From Daucus carota subsp. sativus (Eukaryota > Streptophyta > Magnoliopsida > Apiales > Apiaceae): DNA of 64,000 bases. The notes beneath the pieces were generated by a model, which did no database searches, had not been told where the DNA came from, and saw nothing but the letters and a program-made list of their open reading frames with translations. The first letter of the stretch is position 1. Each line of letters begins with the position of its first letter. The stretch is taken from contig NC_030387.2 in the NCBI RefSeq assembly GCF_001625215.2, positions 682,001-746,000 on the forward strand, in the 5' to 3' direction. Positions 12,822-23,168 of this stretch are shown here, piece after piece. Position numbers and translations under genes: made by a program.

Positions 12822-15800
12822 CTACCCTGAACTGTCAGTTTCAGTTCCACCTTCAGTTTCCGTTCCAATTTCAGTTTCGGTCTCGCTTTCTAGAAGCTCT
12901 TCCTCTTCCTCCTCCTCCTCTTCTTCTTCTTCTTCTTCTTCAATAATTATCTCTGATTGTGTTCCCAGATCTTGAATACGATAACTGGATTCTTCTGAAC
13001 AGTAACTTAAGCAGCTTCCACTTTTGTGATACTGCCTTATAAAGTCGTTCAAGTCATGAAATCCTTCTTCACAGTACCAGTCAATAGCAAGATTCACTAA
13101 CGACGTGGTTGTTGAGGAACTGAAATATTCCATCTGGGGACACTTGATCACCCTTAAATTCTGCAACTTGAGTATATTGAGAACATAGCTTGAAGTGCAA
13201 CTGAAACTTCGGAGGTTTGGCAAAGATTCAAGAGTAATTGATGAGAGTTTAGAGGATCTGATACTCTTACTATTTGTCTCAGAAGTTTCATCACTCCCGG
13301 CCTCCTCAACAACGTGTTCCAACAATTCACAGTCAGATACATGTAATTCTTGAAGTCGAGGGATCTCTCGGAACACAGAGCATGTGAAAAGAATCGAGGG
13401 TCCACAACCAACAATTTTCACTTTTTTCAAAGCCGGCATATAGCACTCGTAAGTTGCACCACAGAAAATACTTTTTAACTTTGGTAAACCTTGAAGATGA
13501 ACGGTAGAGACTCGATCAAGTGTGATAATCTTTTCACTTGTATCTGTAGTTTCATTGTCCTCAAAGATGCCTTCTAACAATCTGCAATCTGATACTTTTA
13601 AATATTCAAGTTGTCTGAGATTTTTGAAGACGGAGCGTGTGAAAAGAGTACTAGATAATCCAGAGTCACGAACTATCACTTTCTTTAAAACGGGCATATG
13701 GAACTCGAAATTTGCACCATGAAAAAAACTTTCAAGATCAGGCAAGTAGTTGAGAACAATTGCCGAGAGTTGAAGGAGTGTGAATGCAACCTGCAGAAAT
13801 AAGCGACACGTTAGCCTGGCTTTAACAGGCAGCAGGTACTGCCTTTGTGCTCAATATGAATCATATAAACACTCCTTGTAACAGTATGTGTAACTAACAA
13901 TAAAAGTAAGAATTCTATGTAAATGTTGGAAACAGGTCATATAGCAATAAACATACCTTGCAAATATTAGTTTTACCCCTCTGGTAACACCAAAAGTCCG
14001 TCAAGCTTGGCAGATTAAGTAGCGCTAAAATTTTCAACTCAGGGAACAGTATGTCATTCATGTCGCCAGTTTCATCACATTTTTCATTCTCAACAATGTG
14101 TTTTAACAGCCAGCAGTTAACTACTACTAATTTTTTGAGCTGTTGGAGTTCTCGGCAGATAGACCACGTGAAAAGAGTAGAGATGCCACAGTTAACAACT
14201 TTCAATTTCATTAGAGCCGGCATCTTGCACTCATAATTTACACTGTAGAAAATACTTTTGAGACTTGGTAAATTTTCAAGAAGAAGCGATGAGAGTTGAG
14301 GGAGTGTGATAATCTGGTCACCCGAATCAGAATGTTCATCACCCCGTACATCCTCATAGAGTCCTTCTAACGAACTGCAAAAAGATACTTCTAATGTTTT
14401 GAGTTGTTTGAGATTCCTGATGACAGAGAGGTTGAAAAGAGTATCAGAAAATCCACAAGTACGAATAAACACATTCGTTAAAACTGGCATATGGAACTCA
14501 TAATTTGCATTATGGAAGGCACTTCTGAGTTTTGGCAAATTTTGGAAATCAACTGATGTGAGTTGAAAGAGTGTGATAATATTGTCACAAGTCTCATCAC
14601 CCCTTGAATCCTCCACGAGGTTCTCCAACAGATCACAACTATTTACTAGTAAGCTCTTGATGAGTTGGAATTTTCTGAACATAGAGAATGTGAAAAGATC
14701 TGAGAGTCCACAGTTACAAACTTGAACCTTCTCTAAAGCCGGCATATGGAACTCAAAGTTTGCACCGTGAAAAAAACTTTTGAGATTAGGCAAGTCTTTA
14801 ACAAAAACTGCTGAGAGTCGAAGGAGACTGTATGCAACCTACACAAATCAATGCAACTGTCAACTTGGCTCAACTTGGCTCATAAATAGTTAAATTATTT
14901 ATATAAGATCTTTAAAAACACGGATGCATCATATGTAAAAGTGTTATAAATAAGCAAATTGAGTCATTTAGAAATATAAAAAATATGGAGTATATATTTA
15001 TATACACCTTGCAAGTATCAGCTTTTCTACTCTGGTAACACCAAAAGCTCGTCAAACTTGGCAACCAATCTAGCTCTAGAACCATCAACTCAGGGAACAG
15101 GATGCCATCAGTTATTGCTTGTTCACCACCTCCAATAATCTCTCTCATCTCCAAACAAAATTCTACACTCATTTTTTGAAGTTTTCTAAGATCATTGGCA
15201 ATACAAGGTGGAAACATTCTTCTCATGCTGCTGCAGTCACATACTTCTATATGTTCCAGATTATTTAGCCTATGCAACATGGCCTGCGGGATTAAACTTT
15301 CTAGTTTGTCACAGCCTGATACAGATAAATTATTTAGTTTGCAAAAGGACAATCCAGTGTCATTATAGCAATCCTTTCCCCAAATTACACATGAATTTGG
15401 CAACGACTGGATAGTCAGTTCTTCCAAGGACGGGAATGCAACCTGCATATAATAATGAGTTCCTTCAGTCTAAATTTTAAAACATTAACAATATAATATG
15501 ATGCAGGGATGTAAGATGGTATTTACAATTAATAAATTTAAAATAGGTCTTAAATTTTATAGAGATGCCCGCTGCAGAAAAAGAACAAAAGCTTAAATTA
15601 TAAAGGAAAGCATACATGTCCATCGAAAAGAGACTGATACTCAGCAGGGAGGTCCGTGGATAATGTTGAACCTGAAATCATGTATTTCTTTCTCACATAG
15701 AAGCTTTTGAGTCTCGACAAAAATAATATCTTCAGTAATTTTAATTTGGAGAAATTTATGACTTTCCGGTCACTTGTTCCTTCATTCAGTATGATGGCTT

Positions 15801-18348
15801 CCATAGATTTACAATTATTTACAGTGAGCTCTTGCAGTTGTCCCAGATTTTTGGCAATGTTGTTGCAGAAGAGGTATTTCATCTCAGAGCAGTAACTAAT
15901 TTTTAAAATGGTCAGTTTGGAGAAACATGTTGCTGGTCGAAGACTGTACTGAATCTCATCATGTGATATACATGACATACTTGCTAGATGCTCCATGTCA
16001 CAATTTTCTATGTACAGTTTATTCAGGTCTTCAAATGCTCTTCTTTGACCATTGCAAATGCTACTCACTTCAACATTGCTGTAGCGCAATCTCACCTCTT
16101 CAGCCCTTGTCATCAAACCTTCCCATGATTGTGAGTGATGGCCATACAACCTAGTCGACCTCATGGCTGAAACTCTCCAATATCGTTCTGAAAGATCTAT
16201 ATCCTTTGGCGCACCCACACATATGCTGTATCTATCCAATTCAGAAAATACATTTTTAACTCGAAAAGTATGATCAGCATAGAAATGAAACTGTAAACTT
16301 GCCAGATGAGTCAATTCACATATCTCCATGACTATGGGTTCAGTATGATATTCTTCACGGTCAATGATGAATCCATTTGGTATATGCAATTCTTCTAGAC
16401 TGGATAGAGTAGATATGACATTCAACGCCATTACCAATTCAGGTTCCCTTTTTTGTTGGATCTCTAGCTTTCGAAGATATTTCAAGTTTGCTACATCCAG
16501 AGGCCTTGGCAGATCACAATACCATATGCAAAGAGTTTTTAGGCTTTTGGGAAAAAGACTACCATCCGTCTTTCTTGTGTCGCACCTTGATAAAGTAAGT
16601 GTCCCGAGATTATCCAAGGGTTGAAGAGAAAACTGCTTCAAAGATATATTCACCTTTTGTAGCATCAGAAAATTGAGATTCACAAACATTTTGTAGAAGC
16701 CACCTGAGAACTGTTGTGGATGGTTGTTGCATTGCAGCCACAAGGTATGCAGGTCCGGGCACACCTCACGCTCTTTGAAATGAACATCATCAGTTTCTGC
16801 ATCCAAACGTAAGAATTTTCCTGTGCAATAACTGGCATCAGAAGGAAAGTACCCTGAGTTGCATGTTACTTGTAACAATGCATATTTTGAATCTGTAGAA
16901 GCTATGGATCTTGCTACGTCTCTGATGATGTCATGAACTTTAGTTATATAATCTACTCCACAGTCAAGCAACAAAGAAGACACCTTAAGATAGTGAACCA
17001 TTGCAAGTACTCTTGGTTCTCCATCTGGTATAAGTTGTGAGCCTGTTGCTAACTGGATCAGCATCTTCATATCGATTTCATCATCTTCAGGAAACAAAGA
17101 GCACAGAAAAAGACATGACTTTGCATCATCATCTCTTAAATTATCAATACTTAATTTAATACACGCATATACTTGTGGATCTACTCCAACAATTTTTTCA
17201 AATTTTCCCTTCTCAAGTTGAACAAGTGCATCCTTCCATGAAATTTGAGGCTTGCCTGTCAGTGCTTTGCCAACTGCATGAATCAGTAATGGTAACTGAG
17301 CGCACTCATTGCACACTTTTTGTACCAACGATTCATCCTGTAGAGAGTTAATTGTATCAGAACCAACAGTGTTCTTGAACAGAGACAAAGCCTCCCTAGG
17401 ACTCAAGGTCTGGATCTCGACAAGATGCTTGCACTTGTTACGCAGGCATACATCTTGCTCTCTAGATGTCAAGAGAATTTTAGAGCCCCTGGAACTACTG
17501 CCATCGAAAAGTGAGTTCCCAATTATATTACCTAACGGAATCTCCCTCCATACATCATCTAATATGAGTAGAATCTTACCACAACTCCTTAAACTAATTT
17601 CCAGCTGTGATGCTCTTCTGTCTACATCTTGCGACTGGAGATTGCAATCCAGACATCCAGCAATCTGGTCTTGTAACTTCAATTTGTCCAATTTTTCATT
17701 GCCCACATTTACTCGTACCACCTTGTCAAAGATTTTCTTCTTCATGGCATCTTCCCAAAACTTCTCCATCGTTCGAGTTTTGCCAACTCCTGGCATCCCA
17801 TAGATGCCATGGATCAGCGGACTGTCTTGGTCCACAAGCGCATCCCAAAGTTTCTCATAAACATCTTTTCTGGATTGAAAATCCTCGAATGTGGTATCAC
17901 AGTTTGGCATATATATAACCTCTGGAAGGTATGCAATATCTCCAGCTAGATGTTTCATTCCGGAGATGGTGAGTTTAGTTACTGTCTCTGCCTTCTTTAC
18001 AGCATGCTTACCTATCCGAAAACTCGAGATGGGATCAGGAATTGGCAGACTCTGGATGCAGCTGCATGAAGGTGAAAGCTCTTCAGAAATCTCCTGGATC
18101 TCTTCCACTTCTTTCTGCCATTTCGATACATAGTCTTGGATCACTTTACCATTTTTCTCTTCTTCCTTGACTTTCCTGCACATCTTGTCCTTCTCAATGT
18201 TAAGCTTCTCAATTTCGGAATTGAGATCGTTAACAAGAGATTTATAGCACAACATATACTTCAAGCTATGAAACACTGCATCAACTGTATATTCAGACAA
18301 TCTTTCCACAAATTTTCCCACACATGGAATGTCACCTAGACCAACCAT
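12822..18348 (-). CDS. CC-NB-ARC-LRR disease resistance protein (RPS5/At4g27190-like)
   Basis: Exons 18348-15616, 15442-15008, 14838-13957 and 13790-12822, all phase 0, give 5019 nt, 1672 aa. The ATG at 18348 (MVGLGDIPC) is chosen because the frame upstream has no ATG. A coiled coil lies near residues 30-90. NB-ARC motifs: P-loop GMPGVGKT near 187, kinase-2 ILLILDDVW near 263, RNBS-B GSKILLTSRE, a weak GLPL (QLPLLIHAVG) near 356, and VHD replacing MHD near 471. Such proteins sense pathogen effectors in the cytoplasm or at membranes and trigger cell death. The C-terminal LRR part is long, with blocks of about 85-95 residues containing FHGANFEFHMP, LFTxSVFR and LExxVED. Exons 3 and 4 start alike (VAYSLLRLSA, VAFTLLQLSA), implying exon duplication. 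The protein ends with about 15 consecutive Glu and an acidic tail. Confidence 0.9.
12896..12943. repeat. TTC/TCC microsatellite coding the poly-Glu tail
   Basis: A run of TCC and TTC triplets on the plus strand, read on the minus strand as GAA/GAG. It encodes the Glu stretch near the C-terminus of the CNL protein and is likely variable in length. Confidence 0.8.
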
Positions 18349-18879
18349 GATTAATTTTACAATAGCACTGATCAAAGAGAAACAAATGATAAGGCAGATA
18401 GAAGGAAGCAAATAGCCTGCACCTGAATAGAACCAGATGCTAAGATACTGAGACTATCAGTTCAGTTGCAGGGGTACTAACACAACCTCTGCCAACCATT
18501 CTTTCATGCCGACTGATTAAATCTCTGATTATTTCTATTCATAATTTAACTAATTTTTGATCAATTCAATTTTTCATGTCTTCACCGATTAAATCTGATT
18601 CTCATTTTTTATAATAACAATATCTAGTTGATATATAGATGAACGGAGCACCACAAAAGAAGAAAATACTAAATCATAAAGTCAGTTGCTCACTGCAGGA
18701 CAGCTGGTGAAAGTGAAAGCGCACTATAATAAAATATAAAGTTGATCGACAAGGGAGAATCTTGTCTTCCTTCGGCTACTTTAACTTTTAATAAAATAGA
18801 TTAACATAATTATTATTTCTGAACTCATGTCGTACTAAGCAGCTAAGTTGCCTTGTTTGTCTGGAAGTGTTAATATGTA
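18349..18879. other. CNL upstream region
   Basis: About 500 bp upstream of the CNL start. It contains GATTAAATCTCTGATTAT-type sequence also found near 34030 and 1240, so part is a dispersed repeat. No gene is visible. Confidence 0.4.
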
Positions 18880-19290
18880 CTCCCTCCGTCCCCTGAGTTG
18901 TATACATCGGAGAAGGACGGGGACGCGGCACAGACTTTAATATGGGCAGCCAAGGTTCGAACCATGACATTTCTCACCAATATTCCACTATCAAATCATT
19001 AGACTAGACATAAAATTGAACAACACATGAGTAAAGAACATAATTATCTTAAAATTTTAGGGTGGGCCGAGACCTATGTTCGGCCCGGTGTAGCTCCGCC
19101 ACTGAAAGTATAGTTCTATAACTTATTTTTAAGATTTTTCTTTTCTGAATAAAAGTTTGAATGTTATATTTTTATTTAGAAAAAGAAAATTTTACAAATA
19201 AATTATAGAACTATATGTTTTATAAGAGCATTGAAGTGCGTGTCGAGTAGTGAAAAAGAAACGCATAGAAATTAAATGGGACAGAGGGAG
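18880..19290. mobile_element. Stowaway-type MITE
   Basis: Ends CTCCCTCCGTCCCCTGAG and AAATGGGACAGAGGGAG, inverted, with TA on both sides (18878-18879 and 19291-19292). These are hallmarks of Stowaway (Tc1/mariner) MITEs. At 411 bp it is longer than the relative at 41872; the phrase GGCCCGGTGTAGCTCCGCC inside suggests a second, older insertion. Confidence 0.7.
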
Positions 19291-19866
19291 TATTATTCTC
19301 CTCCGCCTGATGTGTTGGAGATGATACGAATTCAACAAAATTTTAACTAATCATTCATATTATATCGTTATAACTGTCTCCCTATATTTAACAGTGGGAG
19401 ATACTTTAACAGGAATATTTCCTTTACACCACGAAAAGCCGAAAGTAAAAGCTAAAAATCACAGCCTTTTTTTGTAATCTACATCTTATTTGTAACAAAA
19501 AATATCATGATATATAAATACCTTTAATAACTTATATGTCTAATTCAGCTTTTCATTTATAATCCATTTATTTATATCCTACTTTCAACAAGTAGGTTCT
19601 TTTAATCTTAGGCAAAAAACTCTTTAGTTTTGTGACTACAACAAACTATGTATCCCCAACATCAGGACAAATTAACAAAAATGTAAAGACACCAACATGT
19701 ACTGTTTAAAACTTGAGGCAGCAACACAACATTCCAGATCATAACCTTAGTGTGTACTGAAACGGAGGAGGCCGATAACTACCTGGATTTTTGGCCTAAT
19801 AGGCTGAGGTTATCGAGTTCTCGACATATCCATCAAATTTTCATCTCGAAAAGACTCAGGCAAGTA

Positions 19867-20010
19867 ATCGGAAATGCTGCTATCTCCATCGAAAATGCGA
19901 GCTCCTTTTATGGGCAGACCCAGGTGGCACACGGAGTGATCGGAAATGCTGCTATCTCCATCGAAAATGCAAGCTATTTTCATGGGCAGACCCAGATGGC
20001 ACACGGAGGA
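19867..20010 (+). repeat. Two tandem 72-bp units
   Basis: The segment starting ATCGGAAATGCTGC at 19867 recurs at 19939, giving two near-identical 72-bp units. On the plus strand they read as a 24-residue unit starting VIGNAAISIENAS and ending AHG, inside an open stretch from 19750 to 20097. I do not recognise the sequence; it may be a fragment of a gene or of a retroelement. Confidence 0.6.
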
Positions 20011-20049
20011 ACTTGTGGACCAAACAAATCCGCCATCACCGGTTTTCAG

Positions 20050-20360
20050 CAGAGGCGGATCCTGATAGGGGCAAGAGGGTCAGTCGACTCCTCTTAAATT
20101 TTTGTCCCTAATTTTACATAATTACATAATGTCGTGCAACAGTAAAAAATTACATAATCTGAATATTAAATTTTCGTTTTCTATTTTATCATTTTGGTAT
20201 CCACGATTCTAATAAAGATGGACATGACTTATTTATGTTATGAACAGTAAAAAATTACATAATATGAATATTAATTTTTTTTCCTTTGTTTATTCTCATT
20301 AATCATTTTTACAAAATATTATATACGACCTCACTTACTTCTGAGCTGGATCCGCCGCTG
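20050..20360. mobile_element. hAT-type MITE, same family as 762-948
   Basis: 311 bp with ends CAGAGGCGGATCC and GGATCCGCCGCTG. Flanking octamers GTTTTCAG and CTCTTCAG match at 6 of 8 positions, consistent with an old target duplication. The interior has two copies of AACAGTAAAAAATTACATAA. Ends resemble those of the element in the lectin gene. Confidence 0.65.
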
Positions 20361-21445
20361 CTCTTCAGCAAGCTGGGCGTATGGATGTAAAGTTTTTTTT
20401 TTTCTTCTTAATCAAAACACATCTATCTTTGCCTAATATATATTTGGTGTTCTGAATCTCATTTTAAAACTTAAACAATTGTAACAGTTAGTTAATATAT
20501 TAATGTTTATACTATGGGCTTTGAACCAGGGACGGAGCCGAGAAGTTTAGCGTGGGGTGGTGAAATAATATGCGAAGTTTGATAATAGAATCTCACTTGT
20601 ACGGACTAAAAAATTAAGTTCAGAAAATTACGGTAGCAAATAGTATGTCTTCGACATGCCTGTACTAGCAAAAGGATAAAGAGTAGAACATTGGTTCTAA
20701 TCCGTTACAAACAGGACTCATATACATATATGTGCAAAAAGGAGCTGAAGTTGAAGTTGCAGGTCAATGCTTGTCAATTTTTAATATTTTAATGGCCAAA
20801 CACACAATTGTTCACATAAAAATATGCATTATTTATAGGCTTTGGGGTGGCAGTGACAGGTCTTGCACCTGCTTTGTACTCTGCCACGCCTTCACTTGTG
20901 ATTTTGGGGATTTTCGTAGAGCTCTGACCTCCTGCTACACCTTCACCCATGTAAATCGTTTCTAATTTTGGTGATCTAGATTAAGGCTTTGATTCGTTTA
21001 ATAATGACTTGTTATCGACTATAGTTATAGTCATTCCCATAATTATTAGGAGATGTTGGCGTATAGTCGATATTGGTTAGGGCTTGAGTGGGGTGGGCTT
21101 TGGGCCTCTCAAGTCTCACCTCTCACAACTTCTATAATAATAATGACTAGTAATCGATTATGGTTACTAATACTACACTACTTTTCTCTTTTATTTCTCT
21201 ACTTGTCTGCCCAGAGTTATATGTACTCTTTGAATCAAAATCATTTACCGCATGAAAAAGTGTTATCTTGTTATCGGATCTGAGAAACGATGGATGTGCA
21301 CAACTCTTTTACTATATAAAGTGAAGATGAACTCTAGGAATTAAGTGCTTGAGGCAATGCCTTTATGGTGAATATTTTTTCTTCTGCTTTTGCTATGTGC
21401 TTTGTTGTTATTCTTCATCTGATTTTTACAGTAATTTTTTTCTAC
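20361..21445. other. Repeat-rich intergenic sequence
   Basis: No gene that I can support. It includes fragments such as GAACCAGGGACGGAGCCGAG near 20523 that look like a remnant end of another MITE. The sequence just before 21448 ends in a pyrimidine tract and CTACAG that could serve as a splice acceptor for the fragment that follows. Confidence 0.35.
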
Positions 21446-21447
21446 AG

Positions 21448-22150
21448 GGATGTGCATTCCGTATAGTGTTTGTGGATTACTTAACTTCCGTTTTAAATTG
21501 ATTGCGGAGTTGAGTGATCAAGTGGTTCCGGCACCAAGTGCTTCCCTTAAAATGTTCACACACTTTCTTGAGGCATTGCACAAGGAGGGCTTTCTCCTCG
21601 AGCAGGATTTCAATGGATTATCGCAACCTAAATGACAGCTAGAGCTAGAGAAAATACCTGCAATAAGTTTTTATGTGTATATACCCTCTCCTCCCTTTTT
21701 TTTATTAATGAAACTAATTATTTATATATCTTTTACACTATTTCAAGATCTTATATTCATTCGTGCTTTGGTTTTGGGCACGAAGCTCATCCCGAGGAAG
21801 ATGATTTTAACAATGCTTTGAGGAATGCAATTGTGTTCCATAGAGGTGTGGCTGCTGATAGATATATGACAAATGGATTTACTTGTAGAGGAAATGGTAA
21901 AGGAGAAAGACAATGGTTAATGGTTGGTACTGCTGGTTTAGAACAAGAATCAAGGATCTATGGACATGCGGTTTTCATACAATCTTGGGAGATCAAAAAT
22001 GGGATATGGGAATGGGGATACTTGAATTCACGAGGACGTAAATGGGGTTTAAAGCCATACAAAAGTTCTGGTACATCAGGCCATGGAAATTCTGCTCATA
22101 CAATGGTGCAAATTCTGCTAGATTGCCAACTGTTCAAAGACATGTCTTAA
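21448..22150 (+). pseudogene. Papain-family (C1)-like C-terminal half, uncertain gene
   Basis: Two open blocks: 21448-21635 (FKLIAELSDQVVPAPSASLK) and about 21775-22150. The second resembles the C-terminal half of papain-like cysteine proteases. It reads ALRNAIVFHRGVAADRY, then YGHAVFIQSW, where HAV sits at the usual catalytic-His position, then NGIWEWGYLNSRGRKWG, which parallels the family's NG..YW..KNSWG..WG. No Cys active-site region is visible upstream, and a stop plus an unclear intron separate the two blocks. So this is either a relic or the tail of a diverged gene with unseen exons. The protease link rests on motif spacing alone and is tentative; the first block is unrecognised. Confidence 0.4.
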
Positions 22151-22230
22151 GATTTTATGGAAACCAATTTTCTTCTCTAAGATTTACTTTCTTGACTTTC
22201 TTAAACAGAAACGTTAACATATAGATTACG

Positions 22231-22466
22231 GGCCTGTTTGGTTAGCAGAAACCGGAGCTGTTTTTAGCTTCGGCTTTTCTTTGACCCGTTTGTGTGAATA
22301 AGTAGAAACATATTTTAGAAGCTGAGAATGCTAGTTTTTACTTCAGAGTTTTTGCTTCTTTTCTAAACACTTTATTAACATATTTACTTCCTACTCCTAC
22401 TCCAACTCCAATTCTTCAATTTAAGCCAGAAGTGACTTCTTTTAAGTTTACCCAAACGATCCTACA
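22231..22466. mobile_element. MITE, relative of 5452-5665
   Basis: Begins GGCCTGTTTGGTTAGCAGAA and ends near TTACCCAAACGATCC. Interior AGAAGC/GCTTCT phrases give fold-back potential. No clear target duplication. Confidence 0.5.
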
Positions 22467-22479
22467 TCTTTTCTCGTTG

Positions 22480-22481
<2 letters not shown>

Positions 22482-22516
<35 letters not shown>

Positions 22517-22526
22517 ATTATTAATT
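22482..22526. repeat. (TTA)n microsatellite
   Basis: A run of ATT/TTA triplets with two interruptions, between two MITEs. Confidence 0.85.
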
Positions 22527-22571
22527 TAAAGTTTAAACAGGATATTTTTTGCTAAATGTGTTTAAGAAATA

Positions 22572-22999
22572 GAACAAAGTTCCATGTAGTCCACATATTT
22601 ACCGTAGTACCGTAGACCATGTATGTTCTGCAACTATAGAATGACATAAAAACATTGCAAAATGTGTTATTTTGCAAATCATGTTCTATAAACATCATTA
22701 TTTTGTTAAAAATTTTGACAATCCTAGATATTCTACAAGTTAAATAGTGAAAAACACATTATTCTGCAAAACATGTTAAGTTTGCAGAACATATTTACAT
22801 ATTAGAGAACATATGTGTTCTACTTGTCGAATATAAATGATTTTCAATATTTTTCATGAAATAGTGATATTTATAGAATGTATTTCACAAAATAACAAGT
22901 TTCATACATTTTGCAATGTTTTTATGTCATTCTATAGTTGCAGAACATACGTGGTCTACGGTACTACAGTAAATATGTGAACTACACGGAACTTAACTC
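22572..22999. mobile_element. Long-hairpin MITE, Mutator-like
   Basis: 428 bp. The left arm (GTTCCATGTAGTCCACATAT...) and right arm are near-perfect inverted copies over at least 85 bp. The 10-bp direct repeat TTAAGAAATA is present at 22562-22571 and 23000-23009, a size typical of Mutator-like elements. The element ends 169 bp before the RPC5 start codon. Inner AAAATGTGTTATTTTGC-like segments are repeated. Confidence 0.82.
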
Positions 23000-23168
23000 T
23001 TAAGAAATATGATGAAATAAATAAATTCTATGCGGTTTCACTAAACATATACATTTAATTAACAATAATTTTATAGATACACAGAGCCCCTGCAAAACCC
23101 TAGTCCCAAACCCCTCGTCTCCTTCCCTGTGACTCAGTGAGTCGAACGCTTAACCAACCGGCGACGCC

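Noticed and set aside
17309..17803. 164-codon plus-strand open frame opposite the NB-ARC region
   Set aside because: Antisense shadow of a well-supported CNL exon, with no known motif.
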